From the NCBI GenBank assembly GCA_027343965.1, contig DAHWJX010000058.1, forward strand, positions 1 through 30,380: a DNA stretch of 30,380 nt, given 5' to 3'. Every line of letters starts with the position of its first letter. Position 1 is the stretch's first letter. Shown piece after piece: positions 1 through 6,738 of this stretch. Position numbers and translations under genes: made by a program. This stretch comes from JAKACU01 sp021821185. GTDB lineage: Bacteria > Bacillota > Bacilli > Alicyclobacillales > SLC66. The notes below the pieces were generated by a model. The model made no database searches. It was not told the origin of the DNA and saw only the letters and a list, made by a program, of their open reading frames with translations.

Positions 1-1104
1 TCTGGTTCTGGTTTCAATCGCTTAGTTCCAGGCTACTTTTGGCGCACCGATAACCAAGGTGATTTTTATAATGGATCAGGCGTTGGTAACGAAGTAGCCG
101 CACAACGTCCCATGGTTCGCAAATTCATCATCGATTCGCTAAAATACTGGGTTAAAGAATATCATGTCAATGGTTTTCGCTTTGACCTGATGGCACTCTT
201 AGGCGTAAACACGATGAAAGAGGTCAGTCGACAGTTGCATGCCATAGATCCCAACATCATCTTGTACGGTGAGCCTTGGACAGGTGGAACTTCTGGCCTT
301 AATGCCAGTCAACTTCTCACAAAGGGTCAGCAACAGGGCCTTGGTATTGGCGTCTTCAATGACAATATTCGCAATGCCATCGAAGGCAATGTCTTTCAAG
401 TGACACAGCCTGGTTTTGCGATGGGGGGCACCGGCTACACAGCGGCGATTAAAAACGGTGTAGTAGGTAGTGTGTACTACAATGCACAAATTCAGGACTT
501 TGCTGCAGCTCCTTCGGAGACCATCAATTATGTGACAAGTCATGACAATTACACGCTTTGGGATAAACTGAAACAAAGTAATCCAATGACGCCAAAATCC
601 GTTCGGATTCAGATGGATGAGTTGGCGCAAGCCATTGTTATGACATCGCAAGGTGTTCCGTTTATGCAAGGCGGTGAAGAAATGCTGCGCACAAAAGATG
701 GCAATGGAAACAGCTACAATGCTGGTGATGCTATCAATGCATTCAATTGGGTGCGCAAAGCAAAGTATATGAATGTATTTACCTATTACTCAGGGCTCAT
801 TCATTTGCGCGACGATCACCCAGCATTTCGCATGACGACGGCAGCTCAGATCAGGAAACATCTGATGTTCTTGACCAGCCCGAGTGACACGGTAGAATTC
901 GAACTTACAGATTATGCGAATGGGGATCATTGGAAGAATATCATCGTCATTTACAATCCGAACACGCCACAGTCTTTTACACTTCCATCAGGTCGATGGA
1001 ATGTTGTGGCGACAGCCAATCGAATTGGAGAACATCCACTTGAGAAAGTTTCAGGTTCTGTCCTGGTGCCTAATGTAACAGCTGAGATTTTATATCAATC
1101 GTAA
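1..1104 (+). CDS. pulA: Type I pullulanase, 3' part (5' end outside window)
   Basis: Glycoside hydrolase family 13 debranching enzyme that hydrolyses alpha-1,6 links in pullulan and branched glucans. The frame is open from base 1, so the 367 visible codons are the C-terminal part of a larger protein; an ATG at 112 is internal. Visible GH13 motifs are region II GFRFDL with the nucleophile Asp (visible residue 62), region III LYGEPW with the acid/base Glu (residue 91), and region IV TSHDN (residues 178-182). A beta-sandwich C-terminal domain follows and ends at TAA 1102-1104. The missing N-terminus prevents a decision on whether the enzyme is secreted. A strong hairpin follows the stop, so the gene ends its transcription unit. 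The family call is secure; the subtype rests on the overall resemblance to PulA. Confidence 0.9.
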   Translation, partial: SGSGFNRLVPGYFWRTDNQGDFYNGSGVGNEVAAQRPMVRKFIIDSLKYWVKEYHVNGFRFDLMALLGVNTMKEVSRQLHAIDPNIILYGEPWTGGTSGLNASQLLTKGQQQGLGIGVFNDNIRNAIEGNVFQVTQPGFAMGGTGYTAAIKNGVVGSVYYNAQIQDFAAAPSETINYVTSHDNYTLWDKLKQSNPMTPKSVRIQMDELAQAIVMTSQGVPFMQGGEEMLRTKDGNGNSYNAGDAINAFNWVRKAKYMNVFTYYSGLIHLRDDHPAFRMTTAAQIRKHLMFLTSPSDTVEFELTDYANGDHWKNIIVIYNPNTPQSFTLPSGRWNVVATANRIGEHPLEKVSGSVLVPNVTAEILYQS

Positions 1105-1127
1105 TTCGTTTCATGATAGAGACGTTT

Positions 1128-1166
1128 AAACAGGGTCCGATATCGACGAGATATCGGACCCTGTTT
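1128..1166 (+). terminator. Hairpin terminator after pullulanase
   Basis: Perfect 17-bp inverted repeat (1128-1144 with 1150-1166) and a 5-nt loop, placed 24 nt after the pullulanase stop. The left arm begins with A-rich and the right arm ends with T-rich sequence, so it could work in either direction. Confidence 0.8.
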
Positions 1167-1231
1167 GCTTGCCATAAAACTTTGTATGCGCTAGTGTGAA
1201 TACTGGGCAAGTAGTAAAAAGGGGGATTTCG

Positions 1232-1795
1232 GTGGCCACACAGTTTCTTTCTATCGATGATGAGATTAAGGAATTTATCGCAAAGCAGCATATGTTTTTT
1301 GTCGCATCGGCGCCACTTCTTGCAACCGGTCATGTCAACTTATCGCCTAAAGGCTATGATTCATTTCGCCAACTTAGTCCCAATGAAGTAATGTATCTTG
1401 ATTTTACGGGAAGCGGCAATGAGACGAGTACACACTTAGAGGAAAATGGACGAATTACCTTCATGTTTTGTTCGTTTGACAAGGCTCCTTTGATCGTCAA
1501 GCTCTATGGGATTGGCGAAGTTATTTTAAAAACGGATGAACGGTTTGCATCTTTGATGCGTTACTATGATCCGATGCCAGGAATTCGCCAGATCATTCGT
1601 TCCGATATCCACTTGGTCGTTACCTCATGCGGCTATGGTGTACCATTTTATGAGTATGTCGGGGAGCGCGACACGATGGAGCGCTGGGCACTGAAAAAGG
1701 GCGAAGAGGGATTGGCTTTGTTTCAACAGAATTATAATATGATGTCACTTGATGGAGCACCTACGCCTTTAAGCAGGACTGTTTTGAAAGGATGA
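1232..1795 (+). CDS. Pyridoxamine 5'-phosphate oxidase-like FMN-binding protein
   Basis: About 187 residues resembling the pyridoxamine-5'-phosphate oxidase-related split-barrel family, which binds FMN or another flavin/F420-like cofactor. Family-like segments are FFVASAPL, HVNLSPKG and MYLDFTGSGNET near residues 24-70, and GRITFMFCSF near residue 80. The GTG at 1232 is chosen because AAAGGGGG (1218-1225) lies at suitable distance; a longer reading from 1196 lacks a good ribosome binding site. It stands alone between the pullulanase terminator and a convergent esterase. The substrate cannot be predicted; members include general flavin reductases as well as proteins of unknown role. Confidence 0.72.
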   Translation: MATQFLSIDDEIKEFIAKQHMFFVASAPLLATGHVNLSPKGYDSFRQLSPNEVMYLDFTGSGNETSTHLEENGRITFMFCSFDKAPLIVKLYGIGEVILKTDERFASLMRYYDPMPGIRQIIRSDIHLVVTSCGYGVPFYEYVGERDTMERWALKKGEEGLALFQQNYNMMSLDGAPTPLSRTVLKG

Positions 1796-1809
1796 AAATC
1801 GTACTTACC

Positions 1810-1862
1810 AAGCCCGTTAAAAAGCCACTTGTCGTCGAAGTGCATGACGACATAACGGGCTT
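1810..1862. terminator. Bidirectional terminator between convergent genes
   Basis: Inverted repeat AAGCCCGTTA (1810-1819) and TAACGGGCTT (1853-1862) with an inner GTCGTC/GACGAC stem. It lies between the flavoprotein gene and the convergent esterase and is flanked by T-rich DNA on the plus strand. Confidence 0.7.
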
Positions 1863-1882
1863 GTCGTTTTATGTTTTGTACT

Positions 1883-2842
1883 TTAAAGATCCAGCATGAA
1901 TTGTGTGATGATATCGTGCAAACCTGGTAGGCCCTCATGGCCGAAGTCAGGGAAGATCTCCAGTCGTTTTGGGGCATTGATCTTATTATATGCTGCAAAT
2001 TGGGTGGACGGTGGGCAAATCTCATCCATTAAGCCGATGCCCATCAGCACATCACCATGTATGCGTGAGGCGAGATGTTGTACATCGATATAACCTAAAC
2101 GAGAAAAAACCTCATGTTCTCTTTGATGCTGTGGATCGTGATGACGAAAGTACTGGCGCAATTCCCCGTACGCATTTTTAGCCATATCCATATCCCAGAC
2201 GCGTTTATAGTCGCTTAAAAACGGATAGACAGGAGCTGCTTTTTTGATTCGCGGTTCAAGCGATGCGCAAGCGATGGTTAATCCGCCTCCTTGAGACCAC
2301 CCTGTGACGCCAACTCGATCTGCATCCACTTCTGGCAGATCCATTACCAGGTTCGCTAGTTGGACAGTATCCAAATAGATGTGGCGAAAAAGCAGATTGT
2401 CTGGATCGTCGTCAAGTCCGCGAATGATATGCCCATTTTGCGTGGTGCCTTTAACACCACCCACGTCTTCTGAATTTCCTCCCTGACCACGCACATCCAT
2501 CGCAATCACTGAAAAACCGAGTGATGCGTAGGCAAGTTTATCGGTGAAATCGCCCGCGCTTCCTGAATAGCCGTGAAATTGTAGGATAGCAGGATGAGGT
2601 TCAAGTCCGTATTTTGGCCGCACGTATAAAGCATGAATGCGGGCACCTCTAACGCCTGTAAAGTAGAGATCAAAACAATCAGCGTTGGGAACCGTAAATT
2701 GGCTTGCGAACAGTTGCAAATGTGCATTTGTTTCGTGCATTTCTGTCAGCGCGCGATCCCAATACGCATCGAAGTCGGCTGGTCGCGGGCTGCTTCCTTG
2801 GTATGTATGGAGTTGTTCAAGAGGCATATCGATCAAGGGCAT
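1883..2842 (-). CDS. CE7 acetyl xylan esterase / cephalosporin-C deacetylase
   Basis: Alpha/beta hydrolase of carbohydrate esterase family 7, which removes acetyl groups from xylo-oligosaccharides and, promiscuously, from cephalosporin C. Counting from the chosen start there are 319 residues, the usual family length. Visible motifs are RGQGG (118-122), the nucleophile elbow GWSQGG with Ser183, a catalytic Asp at 273 (GLMDEICPP) and His302 (FGHEG). No signal peptide is seen, so it is probably cytosolic and acts on imported acetylated sugars. The ATG at 2842 has AAAGGA at good distance; an ATG three codons upstream (2851) sits too close to it. It is divergent from the fibre operon. A xylose isomerase lies elsewhere in the window, consistent with hemicellulose use. 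Confidence 0.87.
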   Translation of the reverse strand: MPLIDMPLEQLHTYQGSSPRPADFDAYWDRALTEMHETNAHLQLFASQFTVPNADCFDLYFTGVRGARIHALYVRPKYGLEPHPAILQFHGYSGSAGDFTDKLAYASLGFSVIAMDVRGQGGNSEDVGGVKGTTQNGHIIRGLDDDPDNLLFRHIYLDTVQLANLVMDLPEVDADRVGVTGWSQGGGLTIACASLEPRIKKAAPVYPFLSDYKRVWDMDMAKNAYGELRQYFRHHDPQHQREHEVFSRLGYIDVQHLASRIHGDVLMGIGLMDEICPPSTQFAAYNKINAPKRLEIFPDFGHEGLPGLHDIITQFMLDL

Positions 2843-2932
2843 GCAAGTCATCCTTTATCATACGTAGTTTCTAAACTAAAAAATTGCCAAATCGAAGAAA
2901 TGACGAGAAAACAAGAGATTAGTAACCTTTTT

Positions 2933-2948
2933 GTCCTATAAAACGAAC
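2933..2948. promoter_or_regulatory. Degenerate third SinR-like site
   Basis: GTCC-N8-GAAC, one mismatch from the GTTC-N8-GAAC pattern seen twice downstream and with the same spacing. It lies upstream of the fibre operon promoter. The single mismatch and AT-rich context make this weak. Confidence 0.3.
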
Positions 2949-2968
2949 GAAATCGCCTTTTTTAATCC

Positions 2969-2996
2969 TTGTGATGCCGAAAATGTTCTGTATAAT
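2969..2996 (+). promoter_or_regulatory. Sigma-A-type promoter of the fibre operon
   Basis: TTGTGA (2969-2974), 16-nt spacer, consensus TATAAT (2991-2996). Transcription would start near 3003, which rules out GTG/ATG starts at 2971-2998 for the downstream gene and supports ATG 3052. Confidence 0.65.
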
Positions 2997-3024
2997 GAAC
3001 GATATGAGGTTCTTAATAACGAAC
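2985..3024. promoter_or_regulatory. Twin SinR-like operators
   Basis: Two inverted repeats GTTC-N8-GAAC at 2985-3000 and 3009-3024, exactly 24 bp apart. The first covers the -10 box, the second lies just after the expected transcription start. Known SinR sites in Bacillus subtilis match GTTCTYT, and the left halves here read GTTCTGT and GTTCTTA. Binding by the SinR encoded at 6778-7113 is inferred; the location is ideal for repression. Confidence 0.6.
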
Positions 3025-3051
3025 AGTATTTTCGCTCAAAGGGTGAATGCC

Positions 3052-3951
3052 ATGCGCGATGGGGAAATTGATGCAACCATCTACAGAACGCGCAAAGAAC
3101 GGCAAGCACGTGATCGCAAAATTAAGCGCAGGACATATCGCATATATCTACGGCAAGCTTGGATTCTCAGTATCGCCACGGGATTATCTATCAATTCTCT
3201 CATGTTATCGCATCGGATGCAAGGCACAGAAGCTATGTTGACGTCTCAAGCCACGACAGCAGTATCGTTTTCGGCGGTAGATCATTTTCAAGGATGGTAT
3301 AAGGGGCTTGTCGATCAGGTGTCTTCGAATTACTACGAGGGCCATAGCGTGTTGAAAGCGATGCAGGGCTACACAGATTCTGATGTTGATTCATCTCATC
3401 ACCATGACGATCAACGAAGTCATCTTCATCAGTTGCAATGCGATGGGCGACAAATTCAGCTCTTTTATACGGATGCGCAACGTGCCTACTTAACCATTGC
3501 GCAAGCTGTCACAAAGGACGAAGACAAGGCGCAAGCTTCACCTATTGACTCTTTGCAACGTGTAGCAAGATGGGGGAGGTATGCGCAAGAGAAGGCGTCA
3601 CGGTATCTGGAACATTTACAAAAAGATTTATCGAGGGCGCAAAAAATCGTCAATTCCCAAGCGACGGCAGATGATGATCAGTCAGATGACCATGTAGCCA
3701 ATCATTTTGCTGTATCGAAGTTCGATCAAGTTGCAGGGGGTTCCTCGGGTGCCACATCGAAAGGCACCGTAACTGGTGTCGTCTACGGTAACGACGCAAG
3801 CAGTGCGATAAGACCTGACACAGTGATGGTAGCAACCTATACCGTGTCAGACGCCACCTATGCGGTCAGCAATGCCGTGTACACGGTGATGAATGGAACA
3901 TACATAGCACAAAACGAACTGGGGCAGACCTTATTGCCCAATGTGCCATAA
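3052..3951 (+). CDS. TapA-like fibre assembly protein (candidate)
   Basis: 299 residues, first gene of an operon followed by sipW and two TasA-like genes, the same order as tapA-sipW-tasA in Bacillus subtilis. The N-terminus is strongly basic (residues 13-34), followed by one hydrophobic segment (about 35-52) and then TTAVSFSAVDHF (69-80), which resembles the mature start of TapA and TasA-type proteins. A His/Asp-rich stretch lies near 120-140, and the C-terminus carries four 7-residue repeats. The body shows no family that I recognise, so the TapA label rests on position and N-terminal pattern. ATG 3052 is chosen because AAAGGG (3038-3043) precedes it by 8 nt and the promoter lies upstream. 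It is probably exported and processed by SipW, possibly anchoring or nucleating fibres. Confidence 0.5.
   Translation: MRDGEIDATIYRTRKERQARDRKIKRRTYRIYLRQAWILSIATGLSINSLMLSHRMQGTEAMLTSQATTAVSFSAVDHFQGWYKGLVDQVSSNYYEGHSVLKAMQGYTDSDVDSSHHHDDQRSHLHQLQCDGRQIQLFYTDAQRAYLTIAQAVTKDEDKAQASPIDSLQRVARWGRYAQEKASRYLEHLQKDLSRAQKIVNSQATADDDQSDDHVANHFAVSKFDQVAGGSSGATSKGTVTGVVYGNDASSAIRPDTVMVATYTVSDATYAVSNAVYTVMNGTYIAQNELGQTLLPNVP
3835..3918 (+). repeat. Four 21-bp repeats encoding TY-type heptads
   Basis: Four consecutive 7-codon units read TYTVSDA, TYAVSNA, VYTVMNG and TYIAQNE at the C-terminus of the TapA-like protein. The alternation of aromatic or beta-branched and small polar residues suggests a beta-strand-forming tail. 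The units are diverged at DNA level. Confidence 0.75.
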
Positions 3952-3968
3952 CGGAAGGGGAAAGCAAT

Positions 3969-4589
3969 ATGAAACGTATGGTGCGGTGGATGAGTAATCT
4001 CGTCACGATCATCTTGGGCGTGCTTTTGATCGTAACGATGTATGCAGCGATATCTTCGAGACTGAGTAACGGGACGCCGACAATTTTTGGGCAACGGTGG
4101 TATGAAGTGCTTTCAGGATCTATGGAACCTCGTATTCATGTTGGATCGGTTATTTTTGATCGTCCTATCGGTAATGTGAATGCTCTGAAGGTGGGTGATG
4201 TGATCACCTTTAAAGCACCCAATCAGGAATACGGTGCAAATGAATTGATCATTACGCACAGAATCCACAAGATCGTTGAGCAAAAGGGTCAATTGCTGTT
4301 TCAAACCAAAGGTGATGCAAACAACGCACCTGATCCATCCCTGGTTCCAGCGAGCAGTGTGATTGCGCAGTACGACAACTTTACGATTCCTTACTTGGGA
4401 TACTACCTGAATTTCACCAAAACAAAGCTTGGCGTGGCACTGCTTTTGATCTTGCCTGGAGCGCTACTCATTATCAGTACGATGGTGGGTTTGTTTCGAG
4501 AGATTTCAAGGTTGCAAAAAGTTCAACAAGGGGGTGATCGTGCCAAAAAGGCTGCTGAAGAACTCAATAGTGTGACTTCAGTTGAGTGA
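3969..4589 (+). CDS. sipW: SipW-type signal peptidase I
   Basis: Membrane signal peptidase of the ER/SipW type that processes TasA-like precursors. 206 residues: N-terminal membrane helix (about 10-30), catalytic Ser51 in SGSMEP, His97 in ITHRIH replacing the Lys of bacterial-type enzymes, and GDAN at 115-118 with Asp122. A second hydrophobic segment (about 153-174) precedes a basic cytoplasmic tail, as in SipW. The ATG follows GGAAGGGG. It starts 17 nt after the TapA-like gene and precedes both TasA-like genes, so the operon carries its dedicated processing enzyme with its substrates. The assignment is firm. Confidence 0.93.
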   Translation: MKRMVRWMSNLVTIILGVLLIVTMYAAISSRLSNGTPTIFGQRWYEVLSGSMEPRIHVGSVIFDRPIGNVNALKVGDVITFKAPNQEYGANELIITHRIHKIVEQKGQLLFQTKGDANNAPDPSLVPASSVIAQYDNFTIPYLGYYLNFTKTKLGVALLLILPGALLIISTMVGLFREISRLQKVQQGGDRAKKAAEELNSVTSVE

Positions 4590-4670
4590 TTGAGGAAGGG
4601 CATGACGCGCGATCTGACTGAGCGCAATTATCACCCTACATAGGGGAACAAATTTTGGGGGGACTTGACA

Positions 4671-5321
4671 ATGGGGTTGAAATCAAAATTATTTATGGCC
4701 GTGGCAACATCTGCAGCAGGTGCTGCAATGATCGCAGGTGGGACGTTTGCCTACTTTACCAGTTCGGCCACAAACAGTGGCAACACGTTTTCTACAGGAA
4801 CTGTACAAGTGCAGTTGTCTACAGATAACACTAATTACTTAGACAACATTCAATCGATCAATGTGCAGAACGCCGCTCCTGGCGACCCTGCCACCGTAAA
4901 GGATTTCTATGTAAAAAATACAGGGAGTTTGCCTGAATACGTGACGGTATTGCCTGAAAACCTGGTGTTATCGAACGGAACTGTCTCCTACACTATCTTT
5001 GATAAATCCGGAACTTTTAATGCTCAAAGTTGGACAGCTGCTCAAGCAACTTTTACAAATCTTGGTCAGCCGAGTGCTTTGCAATTTACAATTAATGATC
5101 TAACGACAAATAAAGTGTTATTTGATTCTGCAAATCCTAGCACATCCACACTTGAATCCGCGTATTTACTTGCGCCTGGTGCAACGGATGAAATTGAAAT
5201 GACCATTTCACTCGCATCGACAGCAGATAATAGTTACCAAGGATCAACTTTTAACGGGGACTTGGCATTTAACGCAGAGCAATCAGCAAACATCACTCCA
5301 CCGACGAATATTCGTAGCTAA
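4671..5321 (+). CDS. TasA/camelysin-family fibre protein 1
   Basis: 216-residue secreted protein of the TasA/CalY (peptidase family M73-like) group, which forms extracellular biofilm fibres. The start MGLKSKLFMA, the hydrophobic core to about residue 24 and GGTFAYF (23-29) closely follow the TasA signal region; SipW cleavage is expected near Ala27. The core motif APGDPATVKDFYVKNTGSLPEY (about 69-90) matches the TasA pattern PGD...F...NNGSL, and YQGSTFNGDLAFNAEQ closes the domain. ATG 4671 is preceded by a G-rich ribosome binding site at 4657-4662. It is shorter than Bacillus subtilis TasA (261 residues), in the range of CalY. It likely forms the major fibre subunit together with its neighbour. 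Confidence 0.88.
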   Translation: MGLKSKLFMAVATSAAGAAMIAGGTFAYFTSSATNSGNTFSTGTVQVQLSTDNTNYLDNIQSINVQNAAPGDPATVKDFYVKNTGSLPEYVTVLPENLVLSNGTVSYTIFDKSGTFNAQSWTAAQATFTNLGQPSALQFTINDLTTNKVLFDSANPSTSTLESAYLLAPGATDEIEMTISLASTADNSYQGSTFNGDLAFNAEQSANITPPTNIRS

Positions 5322-5346
5322 TTTGGTATCGGAATTATAGTACGCC

Positions 5347-5372
5347 GTGGGGTGGGATTTAAACCACCCCAC
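5347..5372 (+). promoter_or_regulatory. Hairpin between the two fibre genes
   Basis: GTGGGGTGG (5347-5355) pairs with CCACCCCAC (5364-5372) across an 8-nt loop. There is no T tract, and the next ribosome binding site starts 9 nt later. It may act as a partial terminator or an mRNA-end stabiliser that sets a higher dose of fibre protein 1. Confidence 0.6.
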
Positions 5373-5395
5373 CGTATGATGAGGGGGTGATCACT

Positions 5396-6073
5396 ATGCT
5401 CAAGGCAAAAATTTTAAGTCTCCTTGCGATCAATCTTCTTGGCTTGGGGTTGGTGGCTGGTGGTGGAACCATGGCGATTTTTACAAGTTCTGCATCAAAC
5501 ACAGGCAACACATTTGCAACCGGGTATATTCGCTTGACGCAAAATAGGGATCAAGGAGATACCCTAGTCGGCCCTATGTTTTATACAAGCATTGCCGATC
5601 CAACAGGTAGGTATCCCTATGATACGAATGGGAATCCATTAGCTCCGCCCGGCGGTGAAGCGATCGGCGGTATGGCTCCCGGTGATTCCATGATGCGTGC
5701 GATGGATGTGTATAATAATGGGGCCAATGCACTTGATGCGCAGCTAACGAAAGTGAAAGCTACTGTCAATCCAGCAGGTATTACCTCAGGTGCCGCTTTC
5801 GATGAATTTATTCAAAAACTCAATGTCATTATCAGGGCCCCAGATATTGGTAACGGGACCGTGTTGTACTCGGGTACTCTGGCTGGATTACTCACTGGTC
5901 AATGGATTACTGTCAGTCATCCGCTGCTTATGTCTGCAAATGGTGGTGCAACGAATATCACGTTTAGTGTAACCTTAGATCCCTCAGCCGACAACATTAT
6001 TCAGGGAAAAACGTTTGTGTTTGACTTCTCCTTTTATGCTGAGCAGTTTAGAAATAACATTATTGGTACCTAG
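5396..6073 (+). CDS. TasA/camelysin-family fibre protein 2
   Basis: 225-residue paralogue of the preceding protein. It has an N-terminal hydrophobic signal with GGGTMAIFTSSASNTGNTF (about 25-43), nearly the same mature start as fibre protein 1. The domain motif is MAPGDSMMRAMDVYNNG (about 94-110) and it ends with IQGKTFVFDFSFYAEQ. An insertion rich in Pro and Gly (PYDTNGNPLAPPGGE, near 76-90) sets it apart. ATG 5396 follows GAGGGGGTGATC. It would also be processed by SipW. Paralogous pairs of this kind may form mixed fibres or major/minor subunits; which role applies here cannot be read from sequence. Confidence 0.85.
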   Translation: MLKAKILSLLAINLLGLGLVAGGGTMAIFTSSASNTGNTFATGYIRLTQNRDQGDTLVGPMFYTSIADPTGRYPYDTNGNPLAPPGGEAIGGMAPGDSMMRAMDVYNNGANALDAQLTKVKATVNPAGITSGAAFDEFIQKLNVIIRAPDIGNGTVLYSGTLAGLLTGQWITVSHPLLMSANGGATNITFSVTLDPSADNIIQGKTFVFDFSFYAEQFRNNIIGT

Positions 6074-6082
6074 GCTAATCAC

Positions 6083-6113
6083 CTCCCCAACCGGCTTTAT
6101 ATCGGTTGGGGAG
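6083..6113 (+). terminator. Hairpin at the end of the fibre operon
   Basis: CTCCCCAACCG (6083-6093) pairs with CGGTTGGGGAG (6103-6113) over a 9-nt loop, 10 nt after the stop. The T tract is poor, so termination may be incomplete. Confidence 0.6.
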
Positions 6114-6115
6114 AA

Positions 6116-6240
6116 CATCTGAATTTACCGACCGCTGCTCCATCAAGTGAAAATGCTTCAAACTTAGCGCCTGGTGACCTAACAACTCGTTACTGGTCTA
6201 TTACCAACGTATCGAGATTTCCTGAAATAAATGCGTTTTG
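6116..6240 (+). pseudogene. Remnant of a third TasA-like gene
   Basis: In the frame of fibre protein 2, beyond its TAG stop and the hairpin, the DNA encodes NASNLAPGDLTTRYWSITNV and then SRFPEINAF before TGA at 6238-6240. This aligns with NAAPGDPATVKDFYVKNTGSLPEY of fibre protein 1: the APGD core, spacing and following strand are all kept. No start codon, ribosome binding site or signal sequence precedes it and the rest of the domain is absent. It is best read as a decayed third paralogue; a stop-readthrough extension is a less likely alternative. Confidence 0.6.
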
Positions 6241-6385
6241 AAGGAATATTTCGACAATTACTCGCGCAAACGCACGTGTTGACTGCGCCCATTATCGTAC
6301 CCCAAAAGTTCGTCGGCTTTTTGCTGAAATACCTCGCCTATTTTTCCTTACTGCTCATAAGATAAAGACAGGGGTTTCTTTCAAG

Positions 6386-6490
6386 AAAGGGCAAACCTGA
6401 CTGAAAAGCAGGGACGCAAAGTCACAGTTCTAAGGCCATGAAGAGAGATGGATATAGATGGAAATGGCTATGAACGCTGGGCTGCCAACA
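6386..6490 (+). ncRNA. Cyclic-di-GMP-I (GEMM-I) riboswitch
   Basis: The conserved core of the class I c-di-GMP aptamer is present in order: GGGCAAACC (6389-6397), a stem capped by a GAAA tetraloop (6403-6406), GGGACGCAAAG (6411-6421), TCTAAGG (6429-6435) and the closing GCTGGGCTGCC (6476-6486). P1 forms between GGCA (6390-6393) and TGCC (6483-6486). P2 is CCTG/CAGG with a bulged A plus CT/AG around the GAAA loop. P3 has GCCAT/ATGGC (6435-6439 with 6464-6468), and CTAAG with TATGA is the expected tetraloop receptor. It lies directly upstream of sinI and should sense the second messenger c-di-GMP. Confidence 0.9.
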
Positions 6491-6517
6491 GAAAGTGCCA
6501 GACACGCATGTTGGGGG
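6485..6517 (+). promoter_or_regulatory. Candidate expression platform: anti-SD hairpin before sinI
   Basis: CCAACA (6485-6490) can pair with TGTTGG (6509-6514), covering the first bases of the sinI Shine-Dalgarno GGGGG (6513-6517). Its left arm shares CC 6485-6486 with the 3' strand of P1, so P1 and this hairpin exclude each other. Ligand-stabilised P1 would free the ribosome binding site, giving an ON switch. The stem is short (6 bp) and has not been energy-checked. Confidence 0.4.
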
Positions 6518-6525
6518 CTAGATGC

Positions 6526-6705
6526 ATGCAAGATCCTTATTTACGGGGTTGGGAAAAGGAAGCTATAGATCCAGAATGGATAGAGCTTATGGCGACGGCT
6601 AGGCTTCTTGGCATTTCCATCGAAGAGGTGCGGGATTTTTTGCAAAATTACACCCTGTTGCGTCTAAACGCCACAGAACTAGACAACAAAACGTCACCTT
6701 CCTAA
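6526..6705 (+). CDS. sinI: SinI-type anti-repressor
   Basis: 59-residue Sin anti-repressor that binds SinR through a two-helix dimerisation motif and stops it from repressing matrix genes. The diagnostic stretch is IDPEWIELMATARLLGISIE followed by EVRDFLQNY (residues 14-42), matching the EWVELM...NISPEEIRKYL pattern of Bacillus subtilis SinI, and the total length is also alike (57). ATG 6526 is chosen because GGGGG (6513-6517) precedes it by 8 nt; an in-frame ATG at 6448 lies inside the riboswitch and would disrupt it. The gene follows the c-di-GMP aptamer and precedes sinR. The same helix pair recurs in the C-terminal part of the adjacent SinR, as expected for partners. Confidence 0.88.
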   Translation: MQDPYLRGWEKEAIDPEWIELMATARLLGISIEEVRDFLQNYTLLRLNATELDNKTSPS

Positions 6706-6729
6706 AGGGTGTTCGCAGGCAACTATGTT

Positions 6730-6738
6730 TGTTATAAT
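6730..6738 (+). promoter_or_regulatory. Extended -10 promoter for sinR
   Basis: TGT followed by consensus TATAAT (6733-6738) forms an extended -10 element; the -35 region (near TTCGCA, 6712-6717) is poor. It lies between sinI and sinR and would give SinR expression independent of the riboswitch, as in Bacillus subtilis where sinR has its own promoter. Confidence 0.6.

Noticed and set aside
199..669. 156-codon minus-strand frame opposite pullulanase
   Set aside because: Lies across GH13 catalytic motifs on the plus strand; composition not protein-like.
6241..6382. Open plus-strand frame between the TasA remnant and the riboswitch
   Set aside because: It is open for about 50 codons but has no start, ribosome binding site or recognisable motif; probably leader/promoter DNA of sinI. 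TTGACT at 6279-6284 lacks a matching -10 at normal spacing.
6448..6525. Longer 85-codon reading of sinI from ATG 6448
   Set aside because: It starts inside the c-di-GMP aptamer, has no ribosome binding site, and the extra residues have no SinI similarity. ATG 6526 has GGGGG at 8 nt.
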